This document shows, piece by piece, positions 8,658 to 16,880 of a stretch of DNA of 64,000 nt. The position numbers were made by a program, and so were the translations under genes. The notes under the pieces are model-generated. The model was given only the letters and a program-made list of their open reading frames with translations, was not told the origin of the DNA and made no database searches. Origin of the DNA: Vreelandella subglaciescola (GTDB lineage Bacteria > Pseudomonadota > Gammaproteobacteria > Pseudomonadales > Halomonadaceae); NCBI RefSeq assembly GCF_900142895.1, contig NZ_LT670847.1, positions 1,798,001 to 1,862,000 of the forward strand, read 5' to 3'. Each line of letters opens with the position of its first letter. The stretch's first letter is position 1.

Positions 8658-9053
8658 TCCATGTGCCCCAGCAGCCTGAACCTGCAAGCTTTGACCACCG
8701 CGTGCGCCTATCTCTGTGTGCATATTGAGCGGGTGACCGGCGGTGCAACGGTCGATCATTTCATCGCCAAATCACCACGACCTGACTTGACCTACGAGTG
8801 GGATAACTACCGCTTGGCATGCTCGGTGATGAACAGCCGTAAAGGGTCGTTCAACAAGGTGTTGGATCCCTTTCAGGTACAAGACGGCTGGTTTCGGCTC
8901 GAACTGGTCAGTGGAGCGATTGACCCTGCACCGGGGTTGGATCCGACGCTTCATCAGCAAGTAGATGACACCATCGCGCAGCTAAAACTGGACGATACGG
9001 GAAATCGTCATAAAAGGGCGACTGACTTTCAGGGCTTCGTGGAAGGCGACTAC
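8654..9053 (+). pseudogene. HNH endonuclease gene (TIGR02646/PtuB-like), frameshifted and truncated
   Basis: The ATG at 8654 opens [19 protein letters not shown] and hits a stop at about 8726. A shifted frame then carries the nuclease core: [21 protein letters not shown] (the conserved DH), YEWDNYRLACSVMNSRKG. So a deletion or frameshift lies between residues ~20 and the core. The C-terminal end is also cut: at 9054 the sequence changes from GDY to higBA-side DNA, five bases before the higA stop. The missing C-terminus is at 3868-3939. This was probably a restriction- or defence-type nuclease and is now dead. Confidence 0.6.
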
Positions 9054-9058
9054 TTTTG

Positions 9059-9322
9059 TCAGGCGACACCAAGATTTCGCCGGGCTTCTTCGAGGTCATA
9101 GGCATTTTGTAGACGCAGCCAGTACCCCTCGGATGTGCCGAAGTACCGGGAAAGACGTAGGTCTGTATCGCCCGTGATGCTCCTTCGTCCAAGGCTGATT
9201 TGTCCGATCCGCGTAACGTGGACGCCGGTTTTTCGTGCCAGCGCGGACTGGCTCAGCCCCATCGGCTCCATGAAGTCATGGAGTAGTACCTCGCCTGGGT
9301 GAATGTTCGGTAGCCTGTTCAT
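9059..9322 (-). CDS. higA: Type II antitoxin HigA (XRE-type HTH)
   Basis: 87 residues. The start IHPGEVLLHDFMEPMGLSQS and the HTH segment ALARKTGVHVTRIGQI are standard for HigA/VapI antitoxins, with the C-terminal YWLRLQNAYDLEEAR. It neutralises HigB and represses the operon. It lies 15 bases after higB, the toxin-first order typical of this family. Its stop codon sits 5 bases from the breakpoint of the HNH gene, so this TA pair may have arrived with that rearrangement. Confidence 0.92.
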   Translation of the reverse strand: MNRLPNIHPGEVLLHDFMEPMGLSQSALARKTGVHVTRIGQISLGRRSITGDTDLRLSRYFGTSEGYWLRLQNAYDLEEARRNLGVA

Positions 9323-9337
9323 GGTGCCATCCTCCTA

Positions 9338-9622
9338 TCAGCGGTGATAATCGACGATTTCAACGTCGTAGGCATCCCCGTTCTCGAAACGAAAACACAG
9401 TCGCCATTGATTATTGATGCGGATGCTGTGCTGTCCTTCGCGGCCGCCTTTCAGCGGCTCTAGCCGATTGCCCGGCGGTATGCGCAGATCGTCCAGCGTA
9501 CCCGCTGCCTCAAGCTGACGTAGCTTGCGCAGCGCCACGCGCTGCATATCTTGCGAAAACTTTCGTGAGACGTTGCTGTGCGCGATTTTTTCGGTTTCAC
9601 GGCATTTGAATGAGTTGAGCAC
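9338..9622 (-). CDS. higB: Type II toxin HigB (RelE-fold mRNA interferase)
   Basis: 94 residues from a GTG start preceded by AAAGGGGCG. Family features are LNSFKCRETEKI at the start, the central IPPGNRLEPLKGGREGQHSIRIN, and WRLCFRFENGDAYDVEIVDYH at the end. HigB cleaves mRNA at the ribosome. It forms an operon with higA. The GTG start may keep toxin output low. Confidence 0.9.
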   Translation of the reverse strand: MLNSFKCRETEKIAHSNVSRKFSQDMQRVALRKLRQLEAAGTLDDLRIPPGNRLEPLKGGREGQHSIRINNQWRLCFRFENGDAYDVEIVDYHR

Positions 9623-9670
9623 TCGCGCCCCTTTATTATCTGCGCCACCTCCACATTATAGCGCACAACG

Positions 9671-9841
9671 CTAAGGTAGCGCAAAAACGCCAGGCATGCG
9701 CCCCGGCGAGACCCAATTTTCATAGTCCGCCGGCATTTCTTCGTCCATGCCGGTGGCTTCAAAGCGGGTCAGGGTGCGCTGGGTATCGGTGGTGACGGCC
9801 CGAAGCCCGTTGATAATCTGCTGGTGTTTGACGGGTGTCAT
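9671..9841 (-). pseudogene. N-terminal fragment of the ~70-aa small protein family
   Basis: Starts MTPVKHQQIINGLRAV and keeps the family sequence to about residue 41 (MPADYE), after which an unrelated tail (WVSPGRMPGVFALP) runs to a stop at 9671. This is the other half of what survives at 5961-6070. The start codon position equals that of the full copy. Confidence 0.6.
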
Positions 9842-9975
9842 GGGGCAACCATACAACAGGCTCCCAAAACCCGTTAGGCTGGCTACCCGCTTTCCTGCCA
9901 CTATCCGGGTGAATGATCCTTGATGACCTTTTTCCAGCCTGCTATCGCCTATCCGCCTGCCAAGGAGGCAATCCT

Positions 9976-12969
9976 ATGACGCCTGCTGTTTCGCTTGATC
10001 CTGATGATTGGGACGCGCTGGATAGTGCTTTCCGCCAGGCGTTGCGCGCTGGTTTTGACCACTTACAGTCATTGGACGACCAGCCCGTGTGGCAGCCGGC
10101 GCCGGAATCCGTGAAGGCGAACTTTCGTGCCCCGCTGCCGCGCGAGCCTAAGTCGCTAGAAAGCCTGCTGGTGCGCTTTCGTGACGACCTGCTGCCTTAC
10201 AGCAACGGCAACACGCACCCGAGCTTTTTTGGCTGGGTGCACGGCGGCGGCAACCTTTACGGTGCCTTGGGCGAGCTATGCGCCGCGCTGCTGAATAATA
10301 ATCTGGGCGGGCGCGACCACATTGCCCATCACGTTGAGCATCAGGTGCTGCAGTGGAGCCGCGAGCTGTTTGGCTATACGGCCAGCAGTACCGGCCTTTT
10401 GACCAGCGGCACCTCGATGGCAACGGTGATCGCACTTTCCGTCGCGCGTCAGGCCGCCGCCGGGCCGGAGATGAAAACCCAAGGGCTTCAGGGGCGCAGC
10501 GCGCCGCTGGTGGGCTACTGCTCGGCGCAGAGCCATAACTCGATTCTCAAGGCCTTTCAGCTGCTGGGGCTGGGCAGCGAGGCGCTGCGCGCTGTACCGG
10601 TGAACGATGACTTCACGCTGAATACACGCGCGCTGGAACAGGCCATTGCGGCCGACCGCGCCGCTGGTGTCCAGCCCTTCTGCGTGATTGCTACAGTGGG
10701 CACAGTCAACACCGGCGCCATCGATGATATCGCTACCGTGCAGGCGCTATGCCAGCGCGAAACCTTGTGGCTGCATGTGGATGCCGCCTTTGGCGGTGCC
10801 GCTGCGCTACTGGACGAATACCGCGACGCCTTTGCCGGCGTAGGCCAGGCGGACTCGCTGGCGTTTGATTTCCACAAGTGGTTTCAGGTGCCCTACGCCG
10901 TGGGCGGCTTGCTGGTAAAAGACGGCGCGGCGCATCAAGCCACGTTTTCCGAGCGCAAGGAATACCTGACCACCGATGCCCAGGGTCTGGCCGCCGGTGC
11001 GCCTTGGTTCTGCGATTTTGGCCCCGAGCTGTCGCGCGGGTTTCTCGCGCTCAAGGTGTGGTTTACCTTGCAGGGGCTGGGCAGTGAACGGCTGGCTGCC
11101 GTGGTGCGTAAACATTGCCGTTTAGCGCGCGTTACCGCCGAGCACGTGGATGCATCTCCCACCCTGGAGCGGCTGGCGCCGGTGCCGATGAACATCGTCT
11201 GCCTGCGCCATGTACCGCCTGACTTACACGGCACTGAAGGCGAGCAAAGCGCCTATTTGGCCGCGCTCAACCGCGCCATTGTCACCCAGCTGCAAATACA
11301 GGGGCTGGCCGCGCCCTCTACCACTACGCTTGACGGCCAGCTGGCCATCCGCGTTGCCATCGTCAACCACCGCACCGAGATGCCCCATATGGAAAAGCTG
11401 ATCGACGATATCGAAACGCTAGGCAAGCGCATCAATTCCCGCTTTGCCGCGCTGCTTAACCCCGCGCACTGGCATTTGATGCAGGGCGGCGATGCCCGGC
11501 TGATCGTCAACCCGGACACCGGCCTGAATCGCTACGGCTGCTCGCCCTCCCCGCGCGAGGCGGCCTTCACCTTTGCCTCGTCGACCGCCACGTCGATCTC
11601 GACCACGGCTTATCAAGCCACCGATGCCTATCGCCAGCGCCTGCTTCACGACTGCATACAGGCTGATTCACTCGCCCCGTTGGCCACCCACTGCCGAACG
11701 CTGGAGCAAGAGTTGGCCGCGGTTCTGGGGCTAGCCGATCTCGCGCCGGATGTTCACCTTTCGCCTTCCGGCACCGATGCCCAGCTGCACACCGTGGCCG
11801 CGCTCACCACCGCGCAGCCGGGGCGTTGGATCAGCATCGTTTGCGGCGCGGATGAAACCGGCAGCGGCACGCCGTTTTCGGTCACCGGCTGCCACTTTGA
11901 CGACACCACCTGCCTGGGCCACCGTGTGACCAAAGGCGAGCGACTGGCCGGCATGGCACCGATTGAATTTGCCGGCATCGCGTTCCGCGACGCCAGCGGG
12001 CGTTTGCGCAGCCTTGAGGAGTTGGACGACGCCATTGAAGCCCGCGTGCATGAAGCCATAGAGCAAGGCGAGCGCGTGATGCTGCACGCGATGGATCAGT
12101 CCAAATTTGGCTGCTGGGCACCCAGCCCGGCGCGGCTGGAGCAGCTTCGCCACCGCTACGGCGAGCGCTTACAGGTGATTATCGACGCCTGCCAACTACG
12201 TCTGGACGCCGACGACCTGCGTGACCACGTGGCGAAGGGCGATATTCTGCTGCTGACTGGCTCCAAGTTCTTTACCGGCCCGCCGTTCAGCGGCGCTGCT
12301 GTCTTCCCCGAGGCGTTGGCACGCCGGTTACAACAAAGCGAGCGGCCGCTACCCAGCGGCCTTACCGACTACCTGCCCCAGGCCGATACCGGCGCATGGC
12401 AGGCGCAGCTACCCGGCGCCCCCGCGCCGCTGACCATCGGCATGTATCTGCGCTGGTACGCCGCACTCGCCGAGATCAAGCGTTACTATCAGGTACCCAA
12501 AGCCACGCGCATCAATGCGCTGGAACACTTTGGCCGCGAGGTCATGGCGCTGATTGACGCCCATCCCCACGTTGAGGCGTTGTTTCAACCGGCCAGCCCC
12601 TGGTGGGCGCGCACCGGCATGCACGGCGATGAGCTAAGCTCACGGCGCAGTATTTTTGCGTTTTTGATTCGTGATGCTGAGGGGCACTGCCTTGAGCAAG
12701 CGCAGGTAAAAGCGCTCTACGAACAGCTCAACCGCAACGCAAGCGACACGCCCGGCCTGACCGCTGACGAACGCACGCTGGCCGCGCAGTGCTGCCACAT
12801 CGGCCAGCCGGTCAAGATCGACGGCAAGCGCACCTCGGCGCTGCGCATCAGCATGGGCGCGCGCATTATTGCCGACGGCCAGCACAATACAAACCACCTG
12901 GAAGAAGAGCTGCGTCAGGTACGCACCGTGCTGGAAAAAATCACGCTTTGTCTGCGGGTACAGTCGTAG
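9976..12969 (+). CDS. Tandem two-domain PLP-dependent decarboxylase-like protein (997 aa)
   Basis: The start at 9976 is set by AGGAGG seven bases upstream. Residues ~1-490 form a group II amino-acid decarboxylase domain: HVDAAF (D269) and the PLP lysine in DFHKWF (K301). Residues ~500-997 form a second fold-type I PLP domain: HLSPSGTDAQ, then IIDACQLRLD and LTGSKFFTGPPFSG, with K764 as the likely PLP lysine. Single-domain members are ~480 aa, so this is a natural fusion of two different PLP enzymes. Substrates are unknown. A strong terminator follows immediately. Confidence 0.8.
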   Translation: MTPAVSLDPDDWDALDSAFRQALRAGFDHLQSLDDQPVWQPAPESVKANFRAPLPREPKSLESLLVRFRDDLLPYSNGNTHPSFFGWVHGGGNLYGALGELCAALLNNNLGGRDHIAHHVEHQVLQWSRELFGYTASSTGLLTSGTSMATVIALSVARQAAAGPEMKTQGLQGRSAPLVGYCSAQSHNSILKAFQLLGLGSEALRAVPVNDDFTLNTRALEQAIAADRAAGVQPFCVIATVGTVNTGAIDDIATVQALCQRETLWLHVDAAFGGAAALLDEYRDAFAGVGQADSLAFDFHKWFQVPYAVGGLLVKDGAAHQATFSERKEYLTTDAQGLAAGAPWFCDFGPELSRGFLALKVWFTLQGLGSERLAAVVRKHCRLARVTAEHVDASPTLERLAPVPMNIVCLRHVPPDLHGTEGEQSAYLAALNRAIVTQLQIQGLAAPSTTTLDGQLAIRVAIVNHRTEMPHMEKLIDDIETLGKRINSRFAALLNPAHWHLMQGGDARLIVNPDTGLNRYGCSPSPREAAFTFASSTATSISTTAYQATDAYRQRLLHDCIQADSLAPLATHCRTLEQELAAVLGLADLAPDVHLSPSGTDAQLHTVAALTTAQPGRWISIVCGADETGSGTPFSVTGCHFDDTTCLGHRVTKGERLAGMAPIEFAGIAFRDASGRLRSLEELDDAIEARVHEAIEQGERVMLHAMDQSKFGCWAPSPARLEQLRHRYGERLQVIIDACQLRLDADDLRDHVAKGDILLLTGSKFFTGPPFSGAAVFPEALARRLQQSERPLPSGLTDYLPQADTGAWQAQLPGAPAPLTIGMYLRWYAALAEIKRYYQVPKATRINALEHFGREVMALIDAHPHVEALFQPASPWWARTGMHGDELSSRRSIFAFLIRDAEGHCLEQAQVKALYEQLNRNASDTPGLTADERTLAAQCCHIGQPVKIDGKRTSALRISMGARIIADGQHNTNHLEEELRQVRTVLEKITLCLRVQS

Positions 12970-12994
12970 CCAGGTGAACACAGGTCAAACAAGC

Positions 12995-13024
12995 AAAAGC
13001 CCCGGCCTTGATGGCCGGGGCTTT
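12995..13024. terminator. Rho-independent terminator after the twin-PLP gene
   Basis: AAAGCCCCGGCC, loop TTGAT, GGCCGGGGCTTTT: a 12-bp perfect stem with flanking A and T runs, so it can act on both strands. Confidence 0.92.
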
Positions 13025-13046
13025 TATGTAACGACGTCGGCTCGCG

Positions 13047-13220
13047 TCAACGGAGGCGAAAAACAGAGCGCTCGGCGCGCTTTTGCGCCTCTGCTGCCGT
13101 CAGGCTGACCTTTACGTCGCCCCGCTCTTTTGCCTGTATATAGCGCCGGCGAGCCTCGCGCATTTTAGCTACCTTGCGCTGCTGGGGGGCGGTTACAGCG
13201 TTATCTACGTAGGAATGCAT
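13047..13220 (-). CDS. Small basic 57-aa protein, orphan
   Basis: Starts MHSYVDNAVTAPQQRKVAKM; AGGAGG lies 8 bases upstream. It is Lys/Arg-rich and helical (MREARRRYIQAKERGD, TAAEAQKRAERS), which suggests nucleic-acid binding or a structural helix, but I recognise no family. It overlaps the end of the 167-aa gene upstream by 20 bases, so the two are probably co-transcribed. Confidence 0.6.
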   Translation of the reverse strand: MHSYVDNAVTAPQQRKVAKMREARRRYIQAKERGDVKVSLTAAEAQKRAERSVFRLR

Positions 13221-13704
13221 AACATGTTCCTCCTGTGGAGGTGTATGGCTCCAAGCCTTTAGCTTTGAAATGAGCGCCATATCTTCGGTAGAGCCTCATG
13301 TAATAGTAGCTCAGCCGTAAATTGTCATCAACGGCACAACCATAATAGCCCGAGCAGGTGACATGCTTATCAAACATATCAATGGATGCCAGCAAACCAC
13401 CTCCCAAAAGGTTCAGCTCTTTCAGGGTGTAAGGCGGCAGTCCCAATTCAGCGCGGGTACGAAAGCCATGAGCAGGGTGGGTGTCGTACAGGCTTTCCAA
13501 GGTATCAAACTTGATTTCATACGCGTCTGGCGGCAAGCCAATACCCAGCTCGCGTGAGACCTGAATTGCTGTGCTGTCATCCCAGGCCGTGCGAGGGACA
13601 AACAGTGCACCGTAATCGGTACCAGCCAGCGCAAAATGCTGGATTTGCGCGCCTGGCCACGAGATGTCGTCAATAAACTCGCTGGGGCCAAACTCAACTC
13701 TCAT
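13201..13704 (-). CDS. Uncharacterised 167-aa protein
   Basis: The start MRVEFGPSEFIDDI is chosen for the AAGGA seven bases upstream. Aromatic-rich, with no signal peptide; segments such as GIGLPPDAYEIKFD and YYYMRLYRRYGAHF give no family I can name. It lies between the flagellin-modification gene and a 57-aa basic protein. Its 5' end (about 31 codons) is duplicated at 5328-5420, where it is cut by the tnpB element. Function unknown. Confidence 0.6.
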   Translation of the reverse strand: MRVEFGPSEFIDDISWPGAQIQHFALAGTDYGALFVPRTAWDDSTAIQVSRELGIGLPPDAYEIKFDTLESLYDTHPAHGFRTRAELGLPPYTLKELNLLGGGLLASIDMFDKHVTCSGYYGCAVDDNLRLSYYYMRLYRRYGAHFKAKGLEPYTSTGGTCYAFLRR

Positions 13705-14142
13705 GCTCTGTCCTTCTATGGCGTATCTTCTGCGCGCTATGGACCTACTTTTCACCAAGCAAGGCTTTGTCGTAGTAGGCAAGCAGCTCTTGAAGGCCAG
13801 GCATCATGGGCCCGCAAAGCCATAGCCAATAAAAAACCCGCACGATTTGAGCGTGAAGACCGGAATCTACATAGGCTTGGCGGGTATGTTGCCCATAATG
13901 ATAAGGGCACCGCCTTTATCATGACAAGATATTCTTGTCATTGCTTGCGCATTTTGGCGCGCATCGGCCCGACGTCAGGCATCTGCTTCAACCTGGGCGT
14001 AGCCCCGGGCCTGCAGGTAGTCCTCGGCCAGCGCCGCATTGCACTCGGCCAATAGTCGATAGGGCAGATCGTGAATGCCAAATACCGTATCCAGCACAAA
14101 CGCCAGCCGTTTGCGCTGGTTATCGTCAAGCGCGGCGAGGCG
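13612..14142. repeat. 531-bp duplicated chromosomal segment, copy 2 (parental copy)
   Basis: This is the copy with intact genes across both edges, so it is the source of 5328-5858. It spans the 5' end of the 167-aa gene, the intergenic hairpin, and the 3' end of the 800-aa gene. About four point differences show that the duplication is fairly recent. Confidence 0.85.
13921..13941. repeat. Perfect 9-bp inverted repeat (ATGACAAGA / TCTTGTCAT)
   Basis: Lies 34 bp downstream of the 800-aa gene and upstream of the 167-aa gene. Read on the minus strand, a further ACCCGC...GCGGGTTTTTT pairing at about 13835-13885 could be a terminator with a long loop. The palindrome may be an operator or an mRNA hairpin; it is also present in the duplicated copy at 5637-5657. 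Confidence 0.45.
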
Positions 14143-16377
14143 CTCCGGCGTGGGGATGAACAGCGCCTCTGCGTTTGTTAGCTGGGTCGCCTGGGGGCGT
14201 CGGGTATACTTGCCGGCAGGAAAGTGGGTACGGTACTGCGGCTCATTCAACCGGTAGAAGGCAAAGCCGTGGCGGCTGGCCCAGTGGCTTATTTCGGCCA
14301 GGTTGGGCTGACCCGCGTGGGTGGGTGCAAAGGCAATGCCCACCTGCAGCAGCAGCGTATCGGCAAGCGCGCGCCCGCCGTTTTCCAGCACCGCGAGGGC
14401 ATCGCTCAGTTCGTCAAGAATCAGCCAGTCCAGACTTGCCAGCCCTTCAATATCGTCCAGCCGCAGGGTATTAACGGGCAGGCGCGTGAGCACCCTGGCA
14501 CCGTCGCGCAGGCTTTCCGGCAACTGTGCGGCGGGCAGCGGCTCAAGGGGGGCGGTAAGGGTTTCATCCAGGGTGGCGTAAAGCGTAGCCGGTTTGCCAT
14601 CGCCCAGCAGCGCGTGGGGAATATGCTGAAACTCCTCCACGTTGGCGACTGTGTCGGCGGCGACGCGGCTGGCCGGGTCAAACGCCACTACGGCAAAAGC
14701 GTTGGTTGCCATGCGCTCATGAAAGTTGGCCTCGCGCGGCAGGCGGGCGGCGTTATCCACCGTGATCAGCCGGTCAGTAAACCGCCAGTCAAACGTCGGG
14801 CCAAGCGGCTCTTCCTCTTCTGCCGGCTGGCCGGGGTGCAGCTCAAAGCCCCACGGCTCCATTCCCGCGCGCTCGGCAAACATGCTGTTGGCGGCATGCA
14901 CGGCACGATAAGACGCGGCGTACTCGGGGGTGCCCGGCGAAAGCTGATCGAGAAAGTTGCGCATGGCCGGGTTGGTTTCAAACACCACCAGTTTGCCGGC
15001 GTTTTCCGGCTCGGTGAGCACGGCAAAATCGACCCCCAGATAATCCACACCTACGCCGGCCAGCGCGTCTTCCAGCGCCTGCCACTGGCCCTCGGGCAGC
15101 ATTTCGGCCGGGGCGGCAAAGTAATCACGCTCCCATTCGTCAATCAGCCAGGGAAAGCGCTTCACCGTGGGCTTGTGCTCGGGCATGTGCACGTTCCAGT
15201 CGCCGTGGCCAAAACGTACGTGCGTAGGGTAAAGCCGGCCGTTGATCCAGAAGGCGCGGTATTTGGGGTACAGCGTCGCCCCCGGCGCGCGAGGGTGGTC
15301 CAGCCCGCTGTCGTGGTAGTGAATGCAGTACAGCGTTTCCGGCCCTTCAGCCAGCAGCGCGTCGATGTTGGCGAAGTCGTGGGTCTCCACGTCTTCTACC
15401 TTGTGCATCAACTTGCCGTTCTGGTAGCCCGCTACCCGCACAATCAGCGGCAGCGTCAGCTCTTGGGTGTGCAGGGCCTCGCGGATGGCATCGCGGCAGT
15501 TTCCCGTTACCCCTTCCAGCTTGACGCTGCGCGGCAGAATAATCTCCGGGTGATCTTTAAAGCGCGCATAGTTACCCTCGCGGGAAGCGCCCAACACCGC
15601 CTCTGGCGGGTTAATCACGGGTTTGCCCAGCTTGCGGCACAGCTCATCTGCCAGACCCAGCGCGTGTTCGCAGCGCTCGGCGTCGGTAATGCCGTTGTAA
15701 ATAACATCCACAGCCGGCAGCTTGCGCAGTATCTCAGGGTGACCGGCCAGTTCGTCCACGTAAATAACAACGGGCCGTATGTAAATGTCATCCAACAGCC
15801 CGGGTAAGTTGTTGTGCCCTTCACCCAGCTGAATGGTGAAGTCTTTGCGGCTGATGCTCCAGTCCGTTGAATAGGCTGTCTGCAACACCAGCACGCGCAG
15901 CCGAGTCTTATCAATGTCAGCACCAAATTCGGAGAACGGCTTTTCCTGGACGGCTTTACGCCGCCACTCGCCTGCCTCTACGTTGGTTCCCGTGACAAAG
16001 CACAACGCAGCCAACAGGCGCTTGATCTCGACGTTTTTTGGGGCAAGCTGATTGCAGCGACGCAGCGCACCCAGTGCGGCGCGGTCGTGGCCCAGCCGGA
16101 CGTGCTGTTTGGCTAGCTGGTAGAACAGTTTGAAGTCGTTGGGCCGCAGATAAGAAACTTCCACCAACGCACTCAGCGCCCGCTGTGGCTGCTCCAAGTT
16201 GGCGTGGGCATACCCGCGCAGGCACTGCGCCTCGGCACTGCCAGGGTGCTCGGCCTCCAGCGTATCCAGCCGCTCAAGTGCCGCTTCCCAGTCGGCTTTT
16301 TCGCTTGCGTTTATCAGCTGGCGAACGGCCTCAAGTTCGGCGTTGAGATCAACGGCGGGCGCGGCATGTTCGGTCAT
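13975..16377 (-). CDS. TPR / ATP-grasp / FkbM-like protein next to flagellin, probable flagellin modification
   Basis: 800 residues; the start MTEHAAPAVDL is preceded by AGGAG. Residues ~10-140 are TPR repeats (AEAQCLRGYAHANLEQPQRA, then FKLFYQLAKQHVRLGHDRAA). Residues ~165-500 look like an ATP-grasp-type ligase region ending FETNPAMRNFLDQ. Residues ~560-790 resemble an FkbM methyltransferase (VVAFDP, then DWLILDEL, LLLQVGIAF, GQPNLAEI), but its usual SAM-binding glycine loop is not clear. Just downstream of a flagellin gene on the same strand, a role in flagellin glycosylation or methylation is likely but inferred. Confidence 0.65.
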   Translation of the reverse strand: MTEHAAPAVDLNAELEAVRQLINASEKADWEAALERLDTLEAEHPGSAEAQCLRGYAHANLEQPQRALSALVEVSYLRPNDFKLFYQLAKQHVRLGHDRAALGALRRCNQLAPKNVEIKRLLAALCFVTGTNVEAGEWRRKAVQEKPFSEFGADIDKTRLRVLVLQTAYSTDWSISRKDFTIQLGEGHNNLPGLLDDIYIRPVVIYVDELAGHPEILRKLPAVDVIYNGITDAERCEHALGLADELCRKLGKPVINPPEAVLGASREGNYARFKDHPEIILPRSVKLEGVTGNCRDAIREALHTQELTLPLIVRVAGYQNGKLMHKVEDVETHDFANIDALLAEGPETLYCIHYHDSGLDHPRAPGATLYPKYRAFWINGRLYPTHVRFGHGDWNVHMPEHKPTVKRFPWLIDEWERDYFAAPAEMLPEGQWQALEDALAGVGVDYLGVDFAVLTEPENAGKLVVFETNPAMRNFLDQLSPGTPEYAASYRAVHAANSMFAERAGMEPWGFELHPGQPAEEEEPLGPTFDWRFTDRLITVDNAARLPREANFHERMATNAFAVVAFDPASRVAADTVANVEEFQHIPHALLGDGKPATLYATLDETLTAPLEPLPAAQLPESLRDGARVLTRLPVNTLRLDDIEGLASLDWLILDELSDALAVLENGGRALADTLLLQVGIAFAPTHAGQPNLAEISHWASRHGFAFYRLNEPQYRTHFPAGKYTRRPQATQLTNAEALFIPTPERLAALDDNQRKRLAFVLDTVFGIHDLPYRLLAECNAALAEDYLQARGYAQVEADA

Positions 16378-16453
16378 GGAGGCTCCTGGGTGGCGGCAAG
16401 GGGGATGTGTGGGCACTATCAGTTAGCGCACTCATACAAAATTCATATAAACT

Positions 16454-16705
16454 CTATAGTCCAAGCACTGTGATTACTGAACATCCGTTACCCAGTGGCT
16501 CCATGAATACGCGGTAATTTTTAGTGCCGACTACTACATACTGAGCAGTAACATCTGCAGGTCGGATTCCAGCTTGGCACTTATCTGTTATCCATTTAAC
16601 GAAGTCCACCTTCCCCCCAACATTACCGGCAGTTATTATTACACCCTTCCCATTAATCTTATTTTTTGATATATAAAAAAATTTTTCGTGCATAACGCAC
16701 CCCAT
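16454..16705 (-). CDS. AT-rich 83-aa orphan between flagellin and its modification gene
   Basis: Starts MGCVMHEKFFYISKN; either this ATG or the one four codons later (preceded by GGGGTG) could be used. Its AT-rich DNA contrasts with the GC-rich neighbours and suggests foreign origin. It reads as a small soluble beta-rich protein (GVIITAGNVGGKVDFVKWI, then YVVVGTKNYRVFM). I recognise no family. The flagellin terminators lie between it and fliC. Confidence 0.45.
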   Translation of the reverse strand: MGCVMHEKFFYISKNKINGKGVIITAGNVGGKVDFVKWITDKCQAGIRPADVTAQYVVVGTKNYRVFMEPLGNGCSVITVLGL

Positions 16706-16805
16706 TCAAATTGATTCATCAAAAATATATCAATGCATTTTTCACTAACAGTCAGCAATACACTAAGTGAAGGTTTGACTAAAAATATGGCAGCCACACC
16801 TTCCA

Positions 16806-16832
16806 CAAAACGGGCCCCTCTCGGGGCCCGTC
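16806..16832 (-). terminator. Second flagellin terminator
   Basis: Read on the minus strand: ACGGGCCCC, GAGA, GGGGCCCGT followed by TTTT. It backs up the terminator at 16846. Confidence 0.85.
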
Positions 16833-16845
16833 ATCAGTCTCTTCT

Positions 16846-16869
16846 CAAAACCGCCCCGAGGGGCGGTTT
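16846..16869 (-). terminator. First flagellin terminator
   Basis: Read on the minus strand: AAACCGCCCC, TC loop, GGGGCGGTTTT just after the fliC stop. Tandem terminators fit a very highly transcribed gene. Confidence 0.88.
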
Positions 16870-16880
16870 GGGAGCTCAGC

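Noticed and set aside
8745..8770. Possible active HNH nuclease from the first ATG at 8661
   Set aside because: The 8661 frame starts inside another frame that encodes the natural N-terminus (from 8654) and lacks the gene's C-terminus, so it is treated as a pseudogene.
14224..15807. 527-aa open frame on the plus strand inside the TPR/ATP-grasp gene
   Set aside because: It is the antisense shadow of the 13975-16377 gene in GC-rich DNA. It has no family motifs, and the opposite strand has clear domain matches.
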